From assembly GCA_017438975.1 (NCBI GenBank), contig JAFRUH010000029.1:1-64000 (forward strand): a stretch of 64,000 bases of DNA, in the 5' to 3' direction. This DNA is from Bacteroidales bacterium. Lineage in GTDB: Bacteria > Bacteroidota > Bacteroidia > Bacteroidales > UBA932. Numbering within the stretch: position 1 is the first letter of the stretch; each line of letters begins with the position of its first letter. Below, piece by piece: positions 26,732 to 34,499 of the stretch. The translations under genes and the position numbers were made by a program. Under the pieces are notes generated by a model. It made no database searches. It saw only the letters and a list, made by a program, of their open reading frames with translations, and was not told where the DNA came from.

Positions 26732-27325
26732 TCAGTCTAATTTTTCAATAAGGCTTGCAAAGTAAGCACTTTTTTCCGGATTAACCAAAATAAGTTTGGA
26801 ATAAATGCGTTTTGCGATTTCGGGGTAGCCCTGGTCCGCAAAGATCTCGGCAAGGGATTCAGTCTGATAGGTTTCAGAGATGTCTTTTGAAGGTTTTTCA
26901 TCGGACGGTTCCTTCCTGGCCTTGATGCGGATGCCGGTGAGCAGGTCTTCCCCGCCGGTCCCGACCTGTTCGTAGTCGGATGCGGAGAAATAGTCGCCGC
27001 CGGCGACCCTGACCCTCGGGGTGGCCTGCGGGCGGGGCGCCGCCGTCCGTTCTTCCCGGGGCTTTTCAGGCTCCTGCCTGGCCATGGCCGGCTTTTCCGG
27101 GACTTCCCGGCGTATGACGGCCGGTTCCCGGAGCAGGCGGTAGATTTTCTCCCGCGCGGGGATGTGGAGGGCCATGTCCGCGAACTGCTCTTCGGAGGCA
27201 CCGCCTTCCCGGGCGAGCCTCCGGCAGAGTTCCTTCCGGGCTCCTCCGAACCAGGGGTAGATATTGATGATGCCCGTCAGTTCTCCCGTAGAGAGGGAGC
27301 GGAGCTGGATCCTGCTGTCTACCAT
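26732..27325 (-). CDS. Conserved hypothetical protein with TPR-like C-terminus
   Basis: This 197-residue protein has no signal peptide. It has an N-terminal region with WFGGARKELCRRLAREGG, a low-complexity Pro/Glu/Arg middle (about 75-115), and a C-terminal helical hairpin (SLAEIFADQGYPEIAKRIYSKLILVNPEKSAYFASLIEKL) that reads as a single TPR-like unit. The gene overlaps the lptE stop (ATGGTAG) and precedes secG. Homologues occur between lptE and secG in other Bacteroidales as I recall, so a role in envelope biogenesis is possible but unproven. Confidence 0.6.
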   Translation of the reverse strand: MVDSRIQLRSLSTGELTGIINIYPWFGGARKELCRRLAREGGASEEQFADMALHIPAREKIYRLLREPAVIRREVPEKPAMARQEPEKPREERTAAPRPQATPRVRVAGGDYFSASDYEQVGTGGEDLLTGIRIKARKEPSDEKPSKDISETYQTESLAEIFADQGYPEIAKRIYSKLILVNPEKSAYFASLIEKLD

Positions 27326-27819
27326 TGCGCTACGGTTGCATTGAAAATATCTTCGCAGAGGGTCTCGATGATCGTCTGGCAGAGGGAGGATTCGACGGCG
27401 TCGAGGGACTGGGTCGAATCGTAGTCGGCATAGGCCGAGAAGTTCTGGTCGACATCCTCTTCCGGGTATTTCCGGTTGGTGAATACGCAGTGGACGACCA
27501 CGGTGAGGCGGTTCTGCGCCGCGACTTCATCGGCGGTCACCGCCGTTGCGGCGACATCGTAACCGGTGATCTCGCAGGCGACCTCGAGGTCCCCGTCCAC
27601 GTCGACCTGCTCGAGATTCGTGAGTTTGCGGTACTTTTCCTGGAGGGCCTGGGTCAGGTTGGCCGACAGGGACGGGTTGACCCGGAGCGCCTTGTACTCG
27701 ACGTACGGGATGGTGATTGTCTTGACGTCGGCCTGGATGGACGTTCCGGAAAAGGAATAGATTCCGCACGCGATGACGAGCGGTATCAGGGCGAGGAGGG
27801 TGAGCAGCCTTCGTTTCAT
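27319..27819 (-). CDS. lptE: LptE-family LPS assembly lipoprotein
   Basis: This 166-residue lipoprotein has a lipobox in LIPLVIACGIYSFSG (Cys18) and the family pattern: SIQADVKTITIPYVEY near the start, a LTQALQEKYRKLTNL helix and the strand pattern GDLEVACEITGYDV. LptE plugs the LptD barrel that inserts LPS at the cell surface. I use the ATG at 27819 because it overlaps the sigma54 activator stop as ATGA. Longer upstream frames only shadow that gene. Confidence 0.85.
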   Translation of the reverse strand: MKRRLLTLLALIPLVIACGIYSFSGTSIQADVKTITIPYVEYKALRVNPSLSANLTQALQEKYRKLTNLEQVDVDGDLEVACEITGYDVAATAVTADEVAAQNRLTVVVHCVFTNRKYPEEDVDQNFSAYADYDSTQSLDAVESSLCQTIIETLCEDIFNATVAQW

Positions 27820-29081
27820 GCCTTTCTGCCTTTTTGGAATTCTTCCGGAAGGTTCCGATAGATCGTCCGTTCGGAGATTCCGAGTTCTTCGGCGGCCTTT
27901 TTCCGGTTGCCGCCATGTTTCTCGAGGGCCTTCCGGATGTTTTCCTTCAGGATCTCTTTCATTTTCATCGAATGACCGCCATCTTCCGCCTGCTGCTGTT
28001 CTTCCGGGAGGTCGTAATCGCCGGAAAAACTGACGTGGGGCTTTGTCTCCTGCCTCGGGGCAGTCTCTCCCTGCCATTCCGCTTCCATCGGTTCTTCGCC
28101 GTGGTGGGGGAGTTCCGCAGGGCGGGGAATGTCGCCCGGGCCCCGGTGGATTTCGGCCTTGAGAGCGTCCACTTCCTGCTTGAGGTCGAGGATGGCCTTG
28201 AAAATCGCCTGTTTTTCGGCGTCGCTCAGGCTTCCTCCGCGGTCGCCTTCATAGACGGCGGGAAGATTCGGTCCCTGCTCCTTCGGCATATACTGTGCCA
28301 CGGTCGCGGCGTCGAGGATGATCCGCTGGGTCGTAGGGGTGATTTTCATGGATTCCTGGGCGGTCAGGGCCTCGGTGAAGCCCATGAGCTGGCGGATGTT
28401 CCCGGGCCAGCGGTAGCTCTGGAGGAGGGCGATGGCGTCGTCGGTCAGGGCGACTTTGCACATGCCGTATTTCTCCGAAAAATCAGAGGTGAACTTTCTG
28501 AACAGCAGGTAGATATCGTCTTTCCGTTCGCTCAGGGAAGGGACGCGGATGCGGGCAGCGGAGAGCCGGTAGTAGAGATCCTCGCGGAACTTCCCGCGCC
28601 GGACGGCGTCGTACAGGTCGATGTTCGTCGCGGCGATGACGCGGACATCCGTCCGCTCGACCTTGTTGCTGCCGACCTTGCGGTATTCCCCGTTTTGGAG
28701 GACACGGAGAAGGAGTGCCTGCGAAAGGAGGGGGAGTTCGGCGATTTCGTCGAGGAAGAGGGTTCCGCCGTTCGCCTCTTCGAAATAGCCGGACCGGTTG
28801 TCCGACGCCCCGGTATAGGCGCCTTTGACATGGCCGAAGAGTTCCGAGTTGATCAGCCCCTCGGCGAAGGCGCCGCAGTTGACCGAGAAAAACTTCCCGT
28901 TCCGGCGGAGGCTGAACTGATGGATGATCTTCGATATATTCTCCTTTCCGGATCCCGTTTCACCGGTAATCAGGACCGACAGGTCGGTCGGAGCGAGCTT
29001 GACGGCGGTTTCCAGCGCCAGGTTAAGCGCGGGATCGTTGCCTATGATGTCAAATTTATTCTTTAATGCCTGTAATTCCAT
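27816..29081 (-). CDS. Sigma54-dependent transcriptional activator without receiver domain
   Basis: This 421-residue protein opens directly with the AAA+ domain. Walker A is GETGSGKE (about 40-47), the sigma54-contact loop reads GAYTGA (Tyr instead of the usual Phe, as in many Bacteroidetes members), Walker B is GGTLFLDEIAELPL, and RWPGNIRQL is conserved. A charged linker (about 300-375) leads to a Fis-type helix-turn-helix at the C-terminus (KHGGNRKKAAEELGISERTI). There is no phosphoacceptor domain, so it is probably controlled by level or by a partner. It is first in the lptE-secG transcript. A minus-strand TAAATTTG at 29096-29089 ends 7 bases before the ATG, implying little or no leader. 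Confidence 0.88.
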   Translation of the reverse strand: MELQALKNKFDIIGNDPALNLALETAVKLAPTDLSVLITGETGSGKENISKIIHQFSLRRNGKFFSVNCGAFAEGLINSELFGHVKGAYTGASDNRSGYFEEANGGTLFLDEIAELPLLSQALLLRVLQNGEYRKVGSNKVERTDVRVIAATNIDLYDAVRRGKFREDLYYRLSAARIRVPSLSERKDDIYLLFRKFTSDFSEKYGMCKVALTDDAIALLQSYRWPGNIRQLMGFTEALTAQESMKITPTTQRIILDAATVAQYMPKEQGPNLPAVYEGDRGGSLSDAEKQAIFKAILDLKQEVDALKAEIHRGPGDIPRPAELPHHGEEPMEAEWQGETAPRQETKPHVSFSGDYDLPEEQQQAEDGGHSMKMKEILKENIRKALEKHGGNRKKAAEELGISERTIYRNLPEEFQKGRKA

Positions 29082-29088
29082 AGTTGTG

Positions 29089-29128
29089 CAAATTTAGCAC
29101 AATTATTTAATTTTATTGATTATATTTG
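29089..29128. promoter_or_regulatory. Divergent promoters: sigma54 activator and TPR lipoprotein
   Basis: TAAATTTG (29096-29089, minus strand) precedes the activator. TATATTTG (29121-29128, plus strand) precedes the TPR lipoprotein by 46 bases. The AT-rich stretch between them is the only spacer. Confidence 0.5.
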
Positions 29129-29174
29129 CATTTCAGAGTAAGCATTCAAGAACTCTTTAAATTTTTTTACAAAT

Positions 29175-30821
29175 ATGACAAAAGCACTCAGATTGATTGC
29201 AGCCGCCGCCGTTCTGGTCGCAGCGGTTGCCTGTTCTTCCGCCGAGAAGATGGTCAAGATGGCCGAGAATGTCCAGGTCGTATGTAACCCGGAAGTCCTT
29301 GAAGCGGTCGCCGGCAATGTCGACGCCACTGTTTCCGTAACTTATCCGGACGGTTACTTCAACCCGAAGGCGATCCTCGAAGTTACCCCCGTCCTCGTTT
29401 ATCAGGGCGGCGAGGCCAAGATGGCTCCGTTCATCTATCAGGGCGAGAAGGTGAAGGACAACTACAAGGTTGTCTCCTCCGCCGGTCAGACCGTGACTGA
29501 GAAGATCCATTTCCCGTTCGTCGAGGGCATGGAGAAGTCCTACCTGGAGCTCCGCGGCGTCGTCAAGGCAAAGAACAAAGAGCTTGCCCTGCCGGTCCGC
29601 AAGGTTGCCGACGGTGTCAACACAACCTACATGCTGGTCAAGGATAACGGTATCGTTTCCTACAAGGCCGACAACTACCAGGATACCTATGCCGGAAAGG
29701 CCGAAGGCCAGATCCTGTACAAGGTGAACAGCTCCGAGGTTCGCAATTCCGAGCTCAAGGGCAAGTCCATCAAGGAATTCCTCGAGGCGGTCGACGCCCT
29801 CAAGGCCAATGACAAAGCGAAGATCACCGGTACCGAGATCGTTGCCTACGCTTCTCCGGAAGGCGCCGTCGACCTGAACAACAAGCTCTCCGGCAAGCGT
29901 TCCGAGACCGCTTCCAAGGCCTGGCAGAAAGTTACCAAGGGCCACGAAGTCGCCGATCCGGCCGTCAAGAGCGTCGGTGAGGACTGGGAAGGCTTCCAGA
30001 AACTCGTCAGCGAGTCCAACATCGAAGACAAGGACCTGATCCTCCGCGTCCTCTCCATGTACAGCGACCCGGCTGTCCGTGAAAGCGAAATCCGCAACAT
30101 GTCCGAGGTCTACACGACCCTCAAGGGGGAGGTCCTTCCGGAACTCCGCCGTGCCCGCTTCATCGCGAATGTCGAGTATGAGAACTACACCCCGGAAGAG
30201 CTCCTCAAGCTCATCGACCAGAACATCAACGTCCTCGACGAGGAGGCCCTTCTCCGCGCCGCTACCCTCGTGAAGGAGCCGGCTACGAAGGAGACCCTCT
30301 ATGAGAAGGCCGTCACCAAGTTCAACAGCGCCCGCGCCCAGTACAACCTCGGCGCCCTCGCCCTTGCCCAGGGCAAGCTTGACAAGGCTGCCGCCGCCCT
30401 CGCCAAGGCCGATCCGAAGGATGCCGACGTCCAGAACGCCCTCGGTGTCGTCGCTCTCCGCAACGGTGACCTCGCCGCCGCCGAGCGCTACTTCAGCTCC
30501 TCCAAGACGGAAGACGCAGTCGCCAACCTCGGTGCCGTCCAGATCCTGAACGGTCAGTACAACGAGGCCGTCAAGACCCTCCAGAACGCGAAGGGCTGTT
30601 GCCACAACATCGCCCTGGCCTACATCCTGACCGACCAGCTCGACAAGGCTGAAGAGGCGATCCATTGCAATAGCCTCGACTGCCAGTATCTGAAGGCCAT
30701 CATCGCCGCCCGCCGCGGCAATGAGGACGGTGTCAAGGCGAACCTCGCCAAGGCCACCGAGAACAAGGCCCTGAAGGACCGTCTCGCCAACGACATCGAG
30801 TTCTCCGCCTTCAACCTCTAG
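29175..30821 (+). CDS. TPR-containing surface or periplasmic lipoprotein
   Basis: This 548-residue lipoprotein has a lipobox VAAVACSS (Cys20). Residues about 30-200 form a beta-rich domain (QVVCNPEVLEAVAGNVDATV). A middle segment near 205-255 (GTEIVAYASPEGAVDLNN, then SGKRSETASKAW) resembles the OmpA-like peptidoglycan-binding pattern. The C-terminal half is TPR-like (ARAQYNLGALALAQGKLDKA, then AVANLGAVQILNGQYNEA). Related proteins in Bacteroidales are abundant envelope lipoproteins. A binding role is likely, with unknown ligand. Codon use is strongly biased, which suggests high expression. It is followed by a strong terminator. Confidence 0.78.
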   Translation: MTKALRLIAAAAVLVAAVACSSAEKMVKMAENVQVVCNPEVLEAVAGNVDATVSVTYPDGYFNPKAILEVTPVLVYQGGEAKMAPFIYQGEKVKDNYKVVSSAGQTVTEKIHFPFVEGMEKSYLELRGVVKAKNKELALPVRKVADGVNTTYMLVKDNGIVSYKADNYQDTYAGKAEGQILYKVNSSEVRNSELKGKSIKEFLEAVDALKANDKAKITGTEIVAYASPEGAVDLNNKLSGKRSETASKAWQKVTKGHEVADPAVKSVGEDWEGFQKLVSESNIEDKDLILRVLSMYSDPAVRESEIRNMSEVYTTLKGEVLPELRRARFIANVEYENYTPEELLKLIDQNINVLDEEALLRAATLVKEPATKETLYEKAVTKFNSARAQYNLGALALAQGKLDKAAAALAKADPKDADVQNALGVVALRNGDLAAAERYFSSSKTEDAVANLGAVQILNGQYNEAVKTLQNAKGCCHNIALAYILTDQLDKAEEAIHCNSLDCQYLKAIIAARRGNEDGVKANLAKATENKALKDRLANDIEFSAFNL

Positions 30822-30845
30822 TCCGGACTCGGCCCGACTTTTCCC

Positions 30846-30877
30846 GGAATGGCGCCCCTCGGCGCCATTCCTTTTTT
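30846..30877 (+). terminator. Intrinsic terminator after the TPR lipoprotein
   Basis: GGAATGGCGCC (30846-30856) pairs perfectly with GGCGCCATTCC (30861-30871) around a CCTC loop, followed by TTTTTT. Confidence 0.92.
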
Positions 30878-30901
30878 ATACCCCTTTTATATCCCGCCTT
30901 C

Positions 30902-30924
30902 AACTTCTTCCCGGAGAAGTTTTT
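30902..30924 (+). terminator. Second terminator-like hairpin, left end of the repeat element
   Basis: AACTTCT (30902-30908) pairs with AGAAGTT (30915-30921), loop TCCCGG, and a T-run follows. Part of it (30906-30922) is repeated in inverted orientation at 31217-31233, so it is also the left end of the element below. Confidence 0.6.
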
Positions 30925-31233
30925 GTGTCCGGGGAGGTGTCGGCGCCCGCTCCAGGGCTCTACTTATCCGTTATTCCAGCCGGTAATACCCTCTCCGGTG
31001 ATCCTATGGGTCCACGGATTGGACCGATAGGAGCAAAAACGCCCCTGAATGCTCTTAAGGGTCCACGTGCTGGACCCTTAGGCGCACCCGACACAGGGAT
31101 TACCACAATCAGTGAACGGAAAGAATAAAAAGGTGTCGGGATTCGCCGTCGAGGCGACGGACGACAGCTCCGCCCCGCCCCGAATCATGGAGCCTGGAGC
31201 CCGCCCGCCTCACCGGAAACTTCTCCGGGAAGA
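30906..31233. repeat. MITE-like element with inverted ends and structured core
   Basis: The first 17 bases (TCTTCCCGGAGAAGTTT, 30906-30922) recur exactly inverted at 31217-31233. Weaker inverted similarity continues inward for about 30 bases (CCGGGGAGG and GCTCCAGG on the left against CCGGTGAGG and GCTCCAGG on the right, read inward). No transposase is inside and I see no target duplication. The left end also resembles a piece of the insert in trmB at 46289-46333. It may be a non-autonomous mobile repeat, a long hairpin RNA, or both. No convincing protein is encoded between the genes here. Confidence 0.55.
30982..31104. ncRNA. Candidate structured RNA (multi-branch fold) inside the repeat element
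   Basis: An outer stem (30982-30992 with 31095-31104, ten pairs and one bulged A) encloses two related hairpins. Hairpin 1 is 31003-31014 with 31020-31031 (twelve positions, one mismatch, loop CGGAT). Hairpin 2 is 31054-31065 with 31071-31082 (twelve pairs including one G-U, loop CGTGC). Both contain GGTCCA-5 nt-TGGACC. A possible pseudoknot pairs CCCGACAC (31087-31094) with GTGTCGGG (31133-31140). No known RNA family matches by eye. Transcription is not shown, so the strand is left open. Confidence 0.4.
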
Positions 31234-31292
31234 TTTATTCTGCGGAAGAATTCGCTGCTTGATGGGGAAGAGGAATCCTTTCAGCCCGATTA

Positions 31293-31322
31293 TTGCAGTG
31301 TGGAGATTTCGTGCTATCTTTG
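31293..31322 (+). promoter_or_regulatory. Promoter of the lgt-proX-aldolase operon
   Basis: TTG (31293-31295), a 19-base spacer and TATCTTTG (31315-31322), followed by the lgt ATG 20 bases downstream. Confidence 0.6.
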
Positions 31323-31342
31323 CATGCTAAGATTTTTTGATC

Positions 31343-32221
31343 ATGGATTTGTTGGTCGTACATTGGAACGTGGACCCCGCCATCTTTCACATCGGCGGGT
31401 TTGAAGTGCGTTGGTATTCGCTTCTTTTCGTGTCGGGATTCATCCTGGGCTGGTTCATCGTCCGGGGCTTCTTCCGCCGGGAAAAGGTCTCCGAAAGCCT
31501 GTTGGATCCGCTTCTCTACACGCTTCTGATCGGTACGATCGTCGGTGCCCGTCTCGGTCACTGCCTTTTCTATCAGCCGGATTATTTCCTCGGCAGCTGG
31601 AAGGGATTCTTCGAGATCTTCATGCCCTGGAAAGGCGGTCTTGCGAGTCACGGCGGCACCATCGCCCTGATTCTCGCCATGATCTGGTTCGCCAACAAGT
31701 ACGGGAAGAAAGAGGGCTTCGATTTCATGTGGATCGTCGACCATATCGTCATCCCGATCTCTTTCGCGGCCTGCTTTATCCGTCTCGGAAACCTCTTCAA
31801 TTCAGAGATTTACGGTGATGTGACGAACCTGCCATGGGGCTTCATTTTCGAGCGTCGCGGGGAGACCCTGCCAAAGCATCCGACCCAGCTTTACGAGGCC
31901 GGCACCTATCTGCTTCTCGGCATCCTGCTGATGCTCCTTTATAAATACCGGCTCGACAAGATGTACCGCGGCGAGTTTTTCGGAATCTTCATGATCATCT
32001 GCTTCGGCAGCCGCATCCTGATTGAATTCATCAAGGAACCCCAGGTGGGGTTCGAGGAGAATATGCTCTTCAACATGGGACAGCTCCTCAGCGTCCCGTT
32101 CGTCCTGCTCGGAATCGCAGCCCTGATATGGGCCCATAAGAAAAAGATCCCCGCCGCCATCGTCCGGGAGACCCCGAAAAAGCAGGAACCGACCCATTTC
32201 GCCAAAAGCCTTGTGAAATGA
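31343..32221 (+). CDS. lgt: Prolipoprotein diacylglyceryl transferase
   Basis: This 292-residue inner-membrane enzyme moves diacylglycerol onto the lipobox cysteine, the first step of lipoprotein maturation for the many lipoproteins in this window. It shows WYSLLFVSGFILGW, the essential SHGG segment (GGLASHGGTIAL) and the signature ACFIRLGNLFNSEIYG, with about seven membrane helices. I prefer the ATG at 31343; a TTG two codons earlier is less likely. It overlaps the next gene as ATGA. Confidence 0.95.
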   Translation: MDLLVVHWNVDPAIFHIGGFEVRWYSLLFVSGFILGWFIVRGFFRREKVSESLLDPLLYTLLIGTIVGARLGHCLFYQPDYFLGSWKGFFEIFMPWKGGLASHGGTIALILAMIWFANKYGKKEGFDFMWIVDHIVIPISFAACFIRLGNLFNSEIYGDVTNLPWGFIFERRGETLPKHPTQLYEAGTYLLLGILLMLLYKYRLDKMYRGEFFGIFMIICFGSRILIEFIKEPQVGFEENMLFNMGQLLSVPFVLLGIAALIWAHKKKIPAAIVRETPKKQEPTHFAKSLVK

Positions 32222-32829
32222 GCCGGAATCCGATCGTTCTCGGACCTGCGGACGCCCCGTACCTGAATGACGAAGCGGTCAATGCGAGGATCGGCGCCGT
32301 CCTGGATTTCCTCGACGCGAACGGCATTTCCTATGATTATTACCGGCATCCGCCGCTCCCGACCGTAGAGGCCGCGCTCGAGTATTGGAAGTTCATCGAC
32401 AGCACCCACTGCAAGAACCTGTTCATGCGGAACCACAAGGGGAACCGTCACTATCTGATCAGTTTCGAGTGCCACAAGAACCTCTCGATCCACGATCTGG
32501 AGCATAAGCTCCGCCAGGGAAAACTCTCCTTCGCCTCTCCGGAAAGGATGGCCCGCTGCCTGGGACTTTTCCCAGGAAGCGTCTCCCCGCTCGGCCTTAT
32601 CCATGACATGGACCTGTCCGGCGCCGATCCGAAGGAACTCTTCGAGAACGGTCACCGCGTCAAACTCTTCCTCGACGGCAGCCTCCGGGAGGCGGAGCGG
32701 ATCAGTTTCCATCCCTGCGACAATACGGCAGGCGTCGTCCTGACGCAGGATGGATTCCTGCGTTTCTTGGACCTCTGGGGGGGGGAAGTCGAATGGCTTG
32801 ATTTGTTTGAAAACAACGAAACGATATGA
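32218..32829 (+). CDS. YbaK/ProX-type aminoacyl-tRNA deacylase
   Basis: This 203-residue protein has the editing-domain fold: ISYDYYRHPPLPTVEAALEY, the lysine motif KNLFMRNHKGNRHYL, SFASPERMARCLGLFPGSVS, and a late SFHPCDNTAGVVL. This matches ProX/PrdX, free-standing enzymes that hydrolyse misacylated tRNA (for example Ala-tRNA-Pro). It lies between lgt and the aldolase, with 4-base overlaps on both sides. Near its 3' end is a run of nine G (32777-32785) in which slippage would change the last 17 or so residues. Confidence 0.85.
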   Translation: MSRNPIVLGPADAPYLNDEAVNARIGAVLDFLDANGISYDYYRHPPLPTVEAALEYWKFIDSTHCKNLFMRNHKGNRHYLISFECHKNLSIHDLEHKLRQGKLSFASPERMARCLGLFPGSVSPLGLIHDMDLSGADPKELFENGHRVKLFLDGSLREAERISFHPCDNTAGVVLTQDGFLRFLDLWGGEVEWLDLFENNETI

Positions 32830-33650
32830 CAATCAAAGAATTGCTCCTTCAGTGCCAGAAGGAGGGAACAGCGGTCCTTGCGACCAACTTCTACAATTTC
32901 GAGACTTTGACCGCCGTGATGAAGGCGGCACAGGCCGTCGAAGCCCCCGTCATGCTCCAGCTGACGCGGAGTTCCATCGACTATATGGGCCTTGACGTCG
33001 CCGTCAGGATGGCGCGAGAGGCGATTTCCGACTATGGACTCCAGGGGTACATCCATCTCGACCACGGCGGCTCCGTCGAACTCGTGCAGCGCTGCCTGGA
33101 CGCCGGTTTCGATTCCGTGATGATCGACGCCAGCGAGAAACCGTTTGCAGAGAATGTTGAAACAACCCGGAAAGTCGTCGAAATGGCGGCAGCTTATGGA
33201 GTTCCCGTTGAAGCGGAACTCGGATATGTCGCAAAACTCGGCCAGGAGCAGGGCGGCGGGTTTACGACCCCTGAAGAAGCGAAGACATTCGTCGACGAGA
33301 CGGGTGTCGACTCCCTCGCCGTCGCGATCGGATCCGCCCACGGCTTCTACAAGCAATCGCCGCATCTCGACATCCCGCGGCTGAAGGCGATCCATGCCGC
33401 AACCCCGGTGTGCCTAGTCCTTCACGGCAGTTCCGGCATTCCGCATGACCAGGTCCGCGAGGCGATCGCGAACGGAATCGTCAAGGTCAACCTCGCCACC
33501 GAAATCAAGGATACCTTCATGCGTGCACTCAAGCAGATCCTGCTCTCGACCGACGAAATCGACCTTCGGAAAGTCTTCCCGAAGGCCGTCACTCCGGTTG
33601 TCGACCTCCTCTGCGGAAAATACCGCATGGTCGGAACGGCGAAAAAGTAA
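32826..33650 (+). CDS. Class II fructose-bisphosphate aldolase family protein
   Basis: This 274-residue zinc aldolase has ATNFYNFETL near the start, YIHLDHGGS (Asp79, zinc ligand His80), an EAELGYV segment, AIGSAHGFYK with a second zinc His, VLHGSSGIP with a third, and KVNLATEIKDTF binding phosphate. It cleaves or forms a ketose bisphosphate. The exact substrate (fructose- or tagatose-bisphosphate) cannot be set from sequence because FbaA, GatY and KbaY share these motifs. It is translationally coupled to the ProX gene and followed by a strong terminator. Confidence 0.88.
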   Translation: MTIKELLLQCQKEGTAVLATNFYNFETLTAVMKAAQAVEAPVMLQLTRSSIDYMGLDVAVRMAREAISDYGLQGYIHLDHGGSVELVQRCLDAGFDSVMIDASEKPFAENVETTRKVVEMAAAYGVPVEAELGYVAKLGQEQGGGFTTPEEAKTFVDETGVDSLAVAIGSAHGFYKQSPHLDIPRLKAIHAATPVCLVLHGSSGIPHDQVREAIANGIVKVNLATEIKDTFMRALKQILLSTDEIDLRKVFPKAVTPVVDLLCGKYRMVGTAKK

Positions 33651-33676
33651 GGGACCGACCCTTGGTTTTATCCACT

Positions 33677-33708
33677 AGGAAACCCGAAAATTTTTCGGGT
33701 TTCCTTTT
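33677..33708 (+). terminator. Intrinsic terminator after the aldolase
   Basis: AGGAAACCCGAAAA (33677-33690) pairs with TTTTCGGGTTTCCT (33691-33704) with a minimal loop, followed by TTTT. The A/T inner part makes it readable from both sides. Confidence 0.88.
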
Positions 33709-33785
33709 GTTTGTATGTAACAAACTGAAAATAAGCCGTTTATATTTCCGAATAAATTTTCAACAATGAATTTTTAAATTTTTTC

Positions 33786-33843
33786 TTTGAGATTCCTCTC
33801 TTTTGCATTACTTTTGCACTCCGTTACGCGCACCCGCGGGTGC
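33786..33843 (+). promoter_or_regulatory. Promoter and candidate TetR operator of the efflux operon
   Basis: TTTG (33786-33789), a 19-base spacer and TACTTTTG (33809-33816) give the best promoter match in the window. Immediately downstream, across the expected transcription start, is the perfect 14-base palindrome GCACCCGCGGGTGC (33830-33843), 15 bases before the tetR ATG. This position is typical for autorepression. Confidence 0.7.
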
Positions 33844-33857
33844 ATGATCAATAGTGT

Positions 33858-34499
33858 ATGGCTGAAGATCTGAAAGATAAGATTCTGGAGACGGCATCTG
33901 CGCTCTTTGACGGGCGCGGCGTCCGCGATGTGACAATCGAAGACGTCTGCCGGGCCCTCTCCATCTCCAAAAAAACGTTCTACCAGTATTATTCCCAGAA
34001 GGAAGACCTCGTTTTCGATGTCATCCAGTCCCGTTTCGAAACCCGGAAACAGTTCCTTTCCAGCCTTTGCCACGGAAAGAACGCCATTGAAATCCTCGGG
34101 GTCGCGTCGACCCTGATGGCACAGAAGCACTGGATCGATAAAGAAAGCCGGATGGCCTCCGACGTGATGAAATACTATCCCGAAACATTCCGGAAATCGA
34201 CCGCTCTCCGGGAATCGGATATCCGGAAAACCTTTGTCAGCTATGTCCTTCAGGGACAGGAGGAAGGCTTTTTCCAGAAGGATATCGATGTCGAAGCGCA
34301 GGCGCTCGTCTTCGGGTTCATCCACAAGGGGATCGCGAAATACGGGTCCGGGAACGATTCCATCCCCGGAAAGAAGATTTCCCACAAACGCCTCTGCTCC
34401 GCTTTCGCGAAGACGGTCGGGTTTACTCTCTTCACGGAAGAGGGCTGGGAAGCATATCATGAATTATTTAAAGATCAATTATATGAGAAGAATGAATAA
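33858..34499 (+). CDS. TetR-family transcriptional regulator
   Basis: This 213-residue repressor has the N-terminal helix-turn-helix (about 8-52): ILETASALFDGRGVRDVTIE, then VCRALSISKKTFYQYYSQKE. The ligand-binding half has no specific relatives that I can name. It is the first gene of an RND operon and overlaps the tolC-like start. The palindrome just upstream is its likely operator, so it probably represses the whole operon until an efflux substrate binds. Confidence 0.9.
   Translation: MAEDLKDKILETASALFDGRGVRDVTIEDVCRALSISKKTFYQYYSQKEDLVFDVIQSRFETRKQFLSSLCHGKNAIEILGVASTLMAQKHWIDKESRMASDVMKYYPETFRKSTALRESDIRKTFVSYVLQGQEEGFFQKDIDVEAQALVFGFIHKGIAKYGSGNDSIPGKKISHKRLCSAFAKTVGFTLFTEEGWEAYHELFKDQLYEKNE

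Noticed and set aside
31003-31082. Two similar hairpins considered as a CRISPR remnant
   Set aside because: Only two units, different stem ends, no constant repeat with unique spacers and no cas genes.
31112-31330. 72-codon plus-strand frame in the intergenic element
   Set aside because: It overlaps the right inverted end and the lgt promoter and has no recognisable features.
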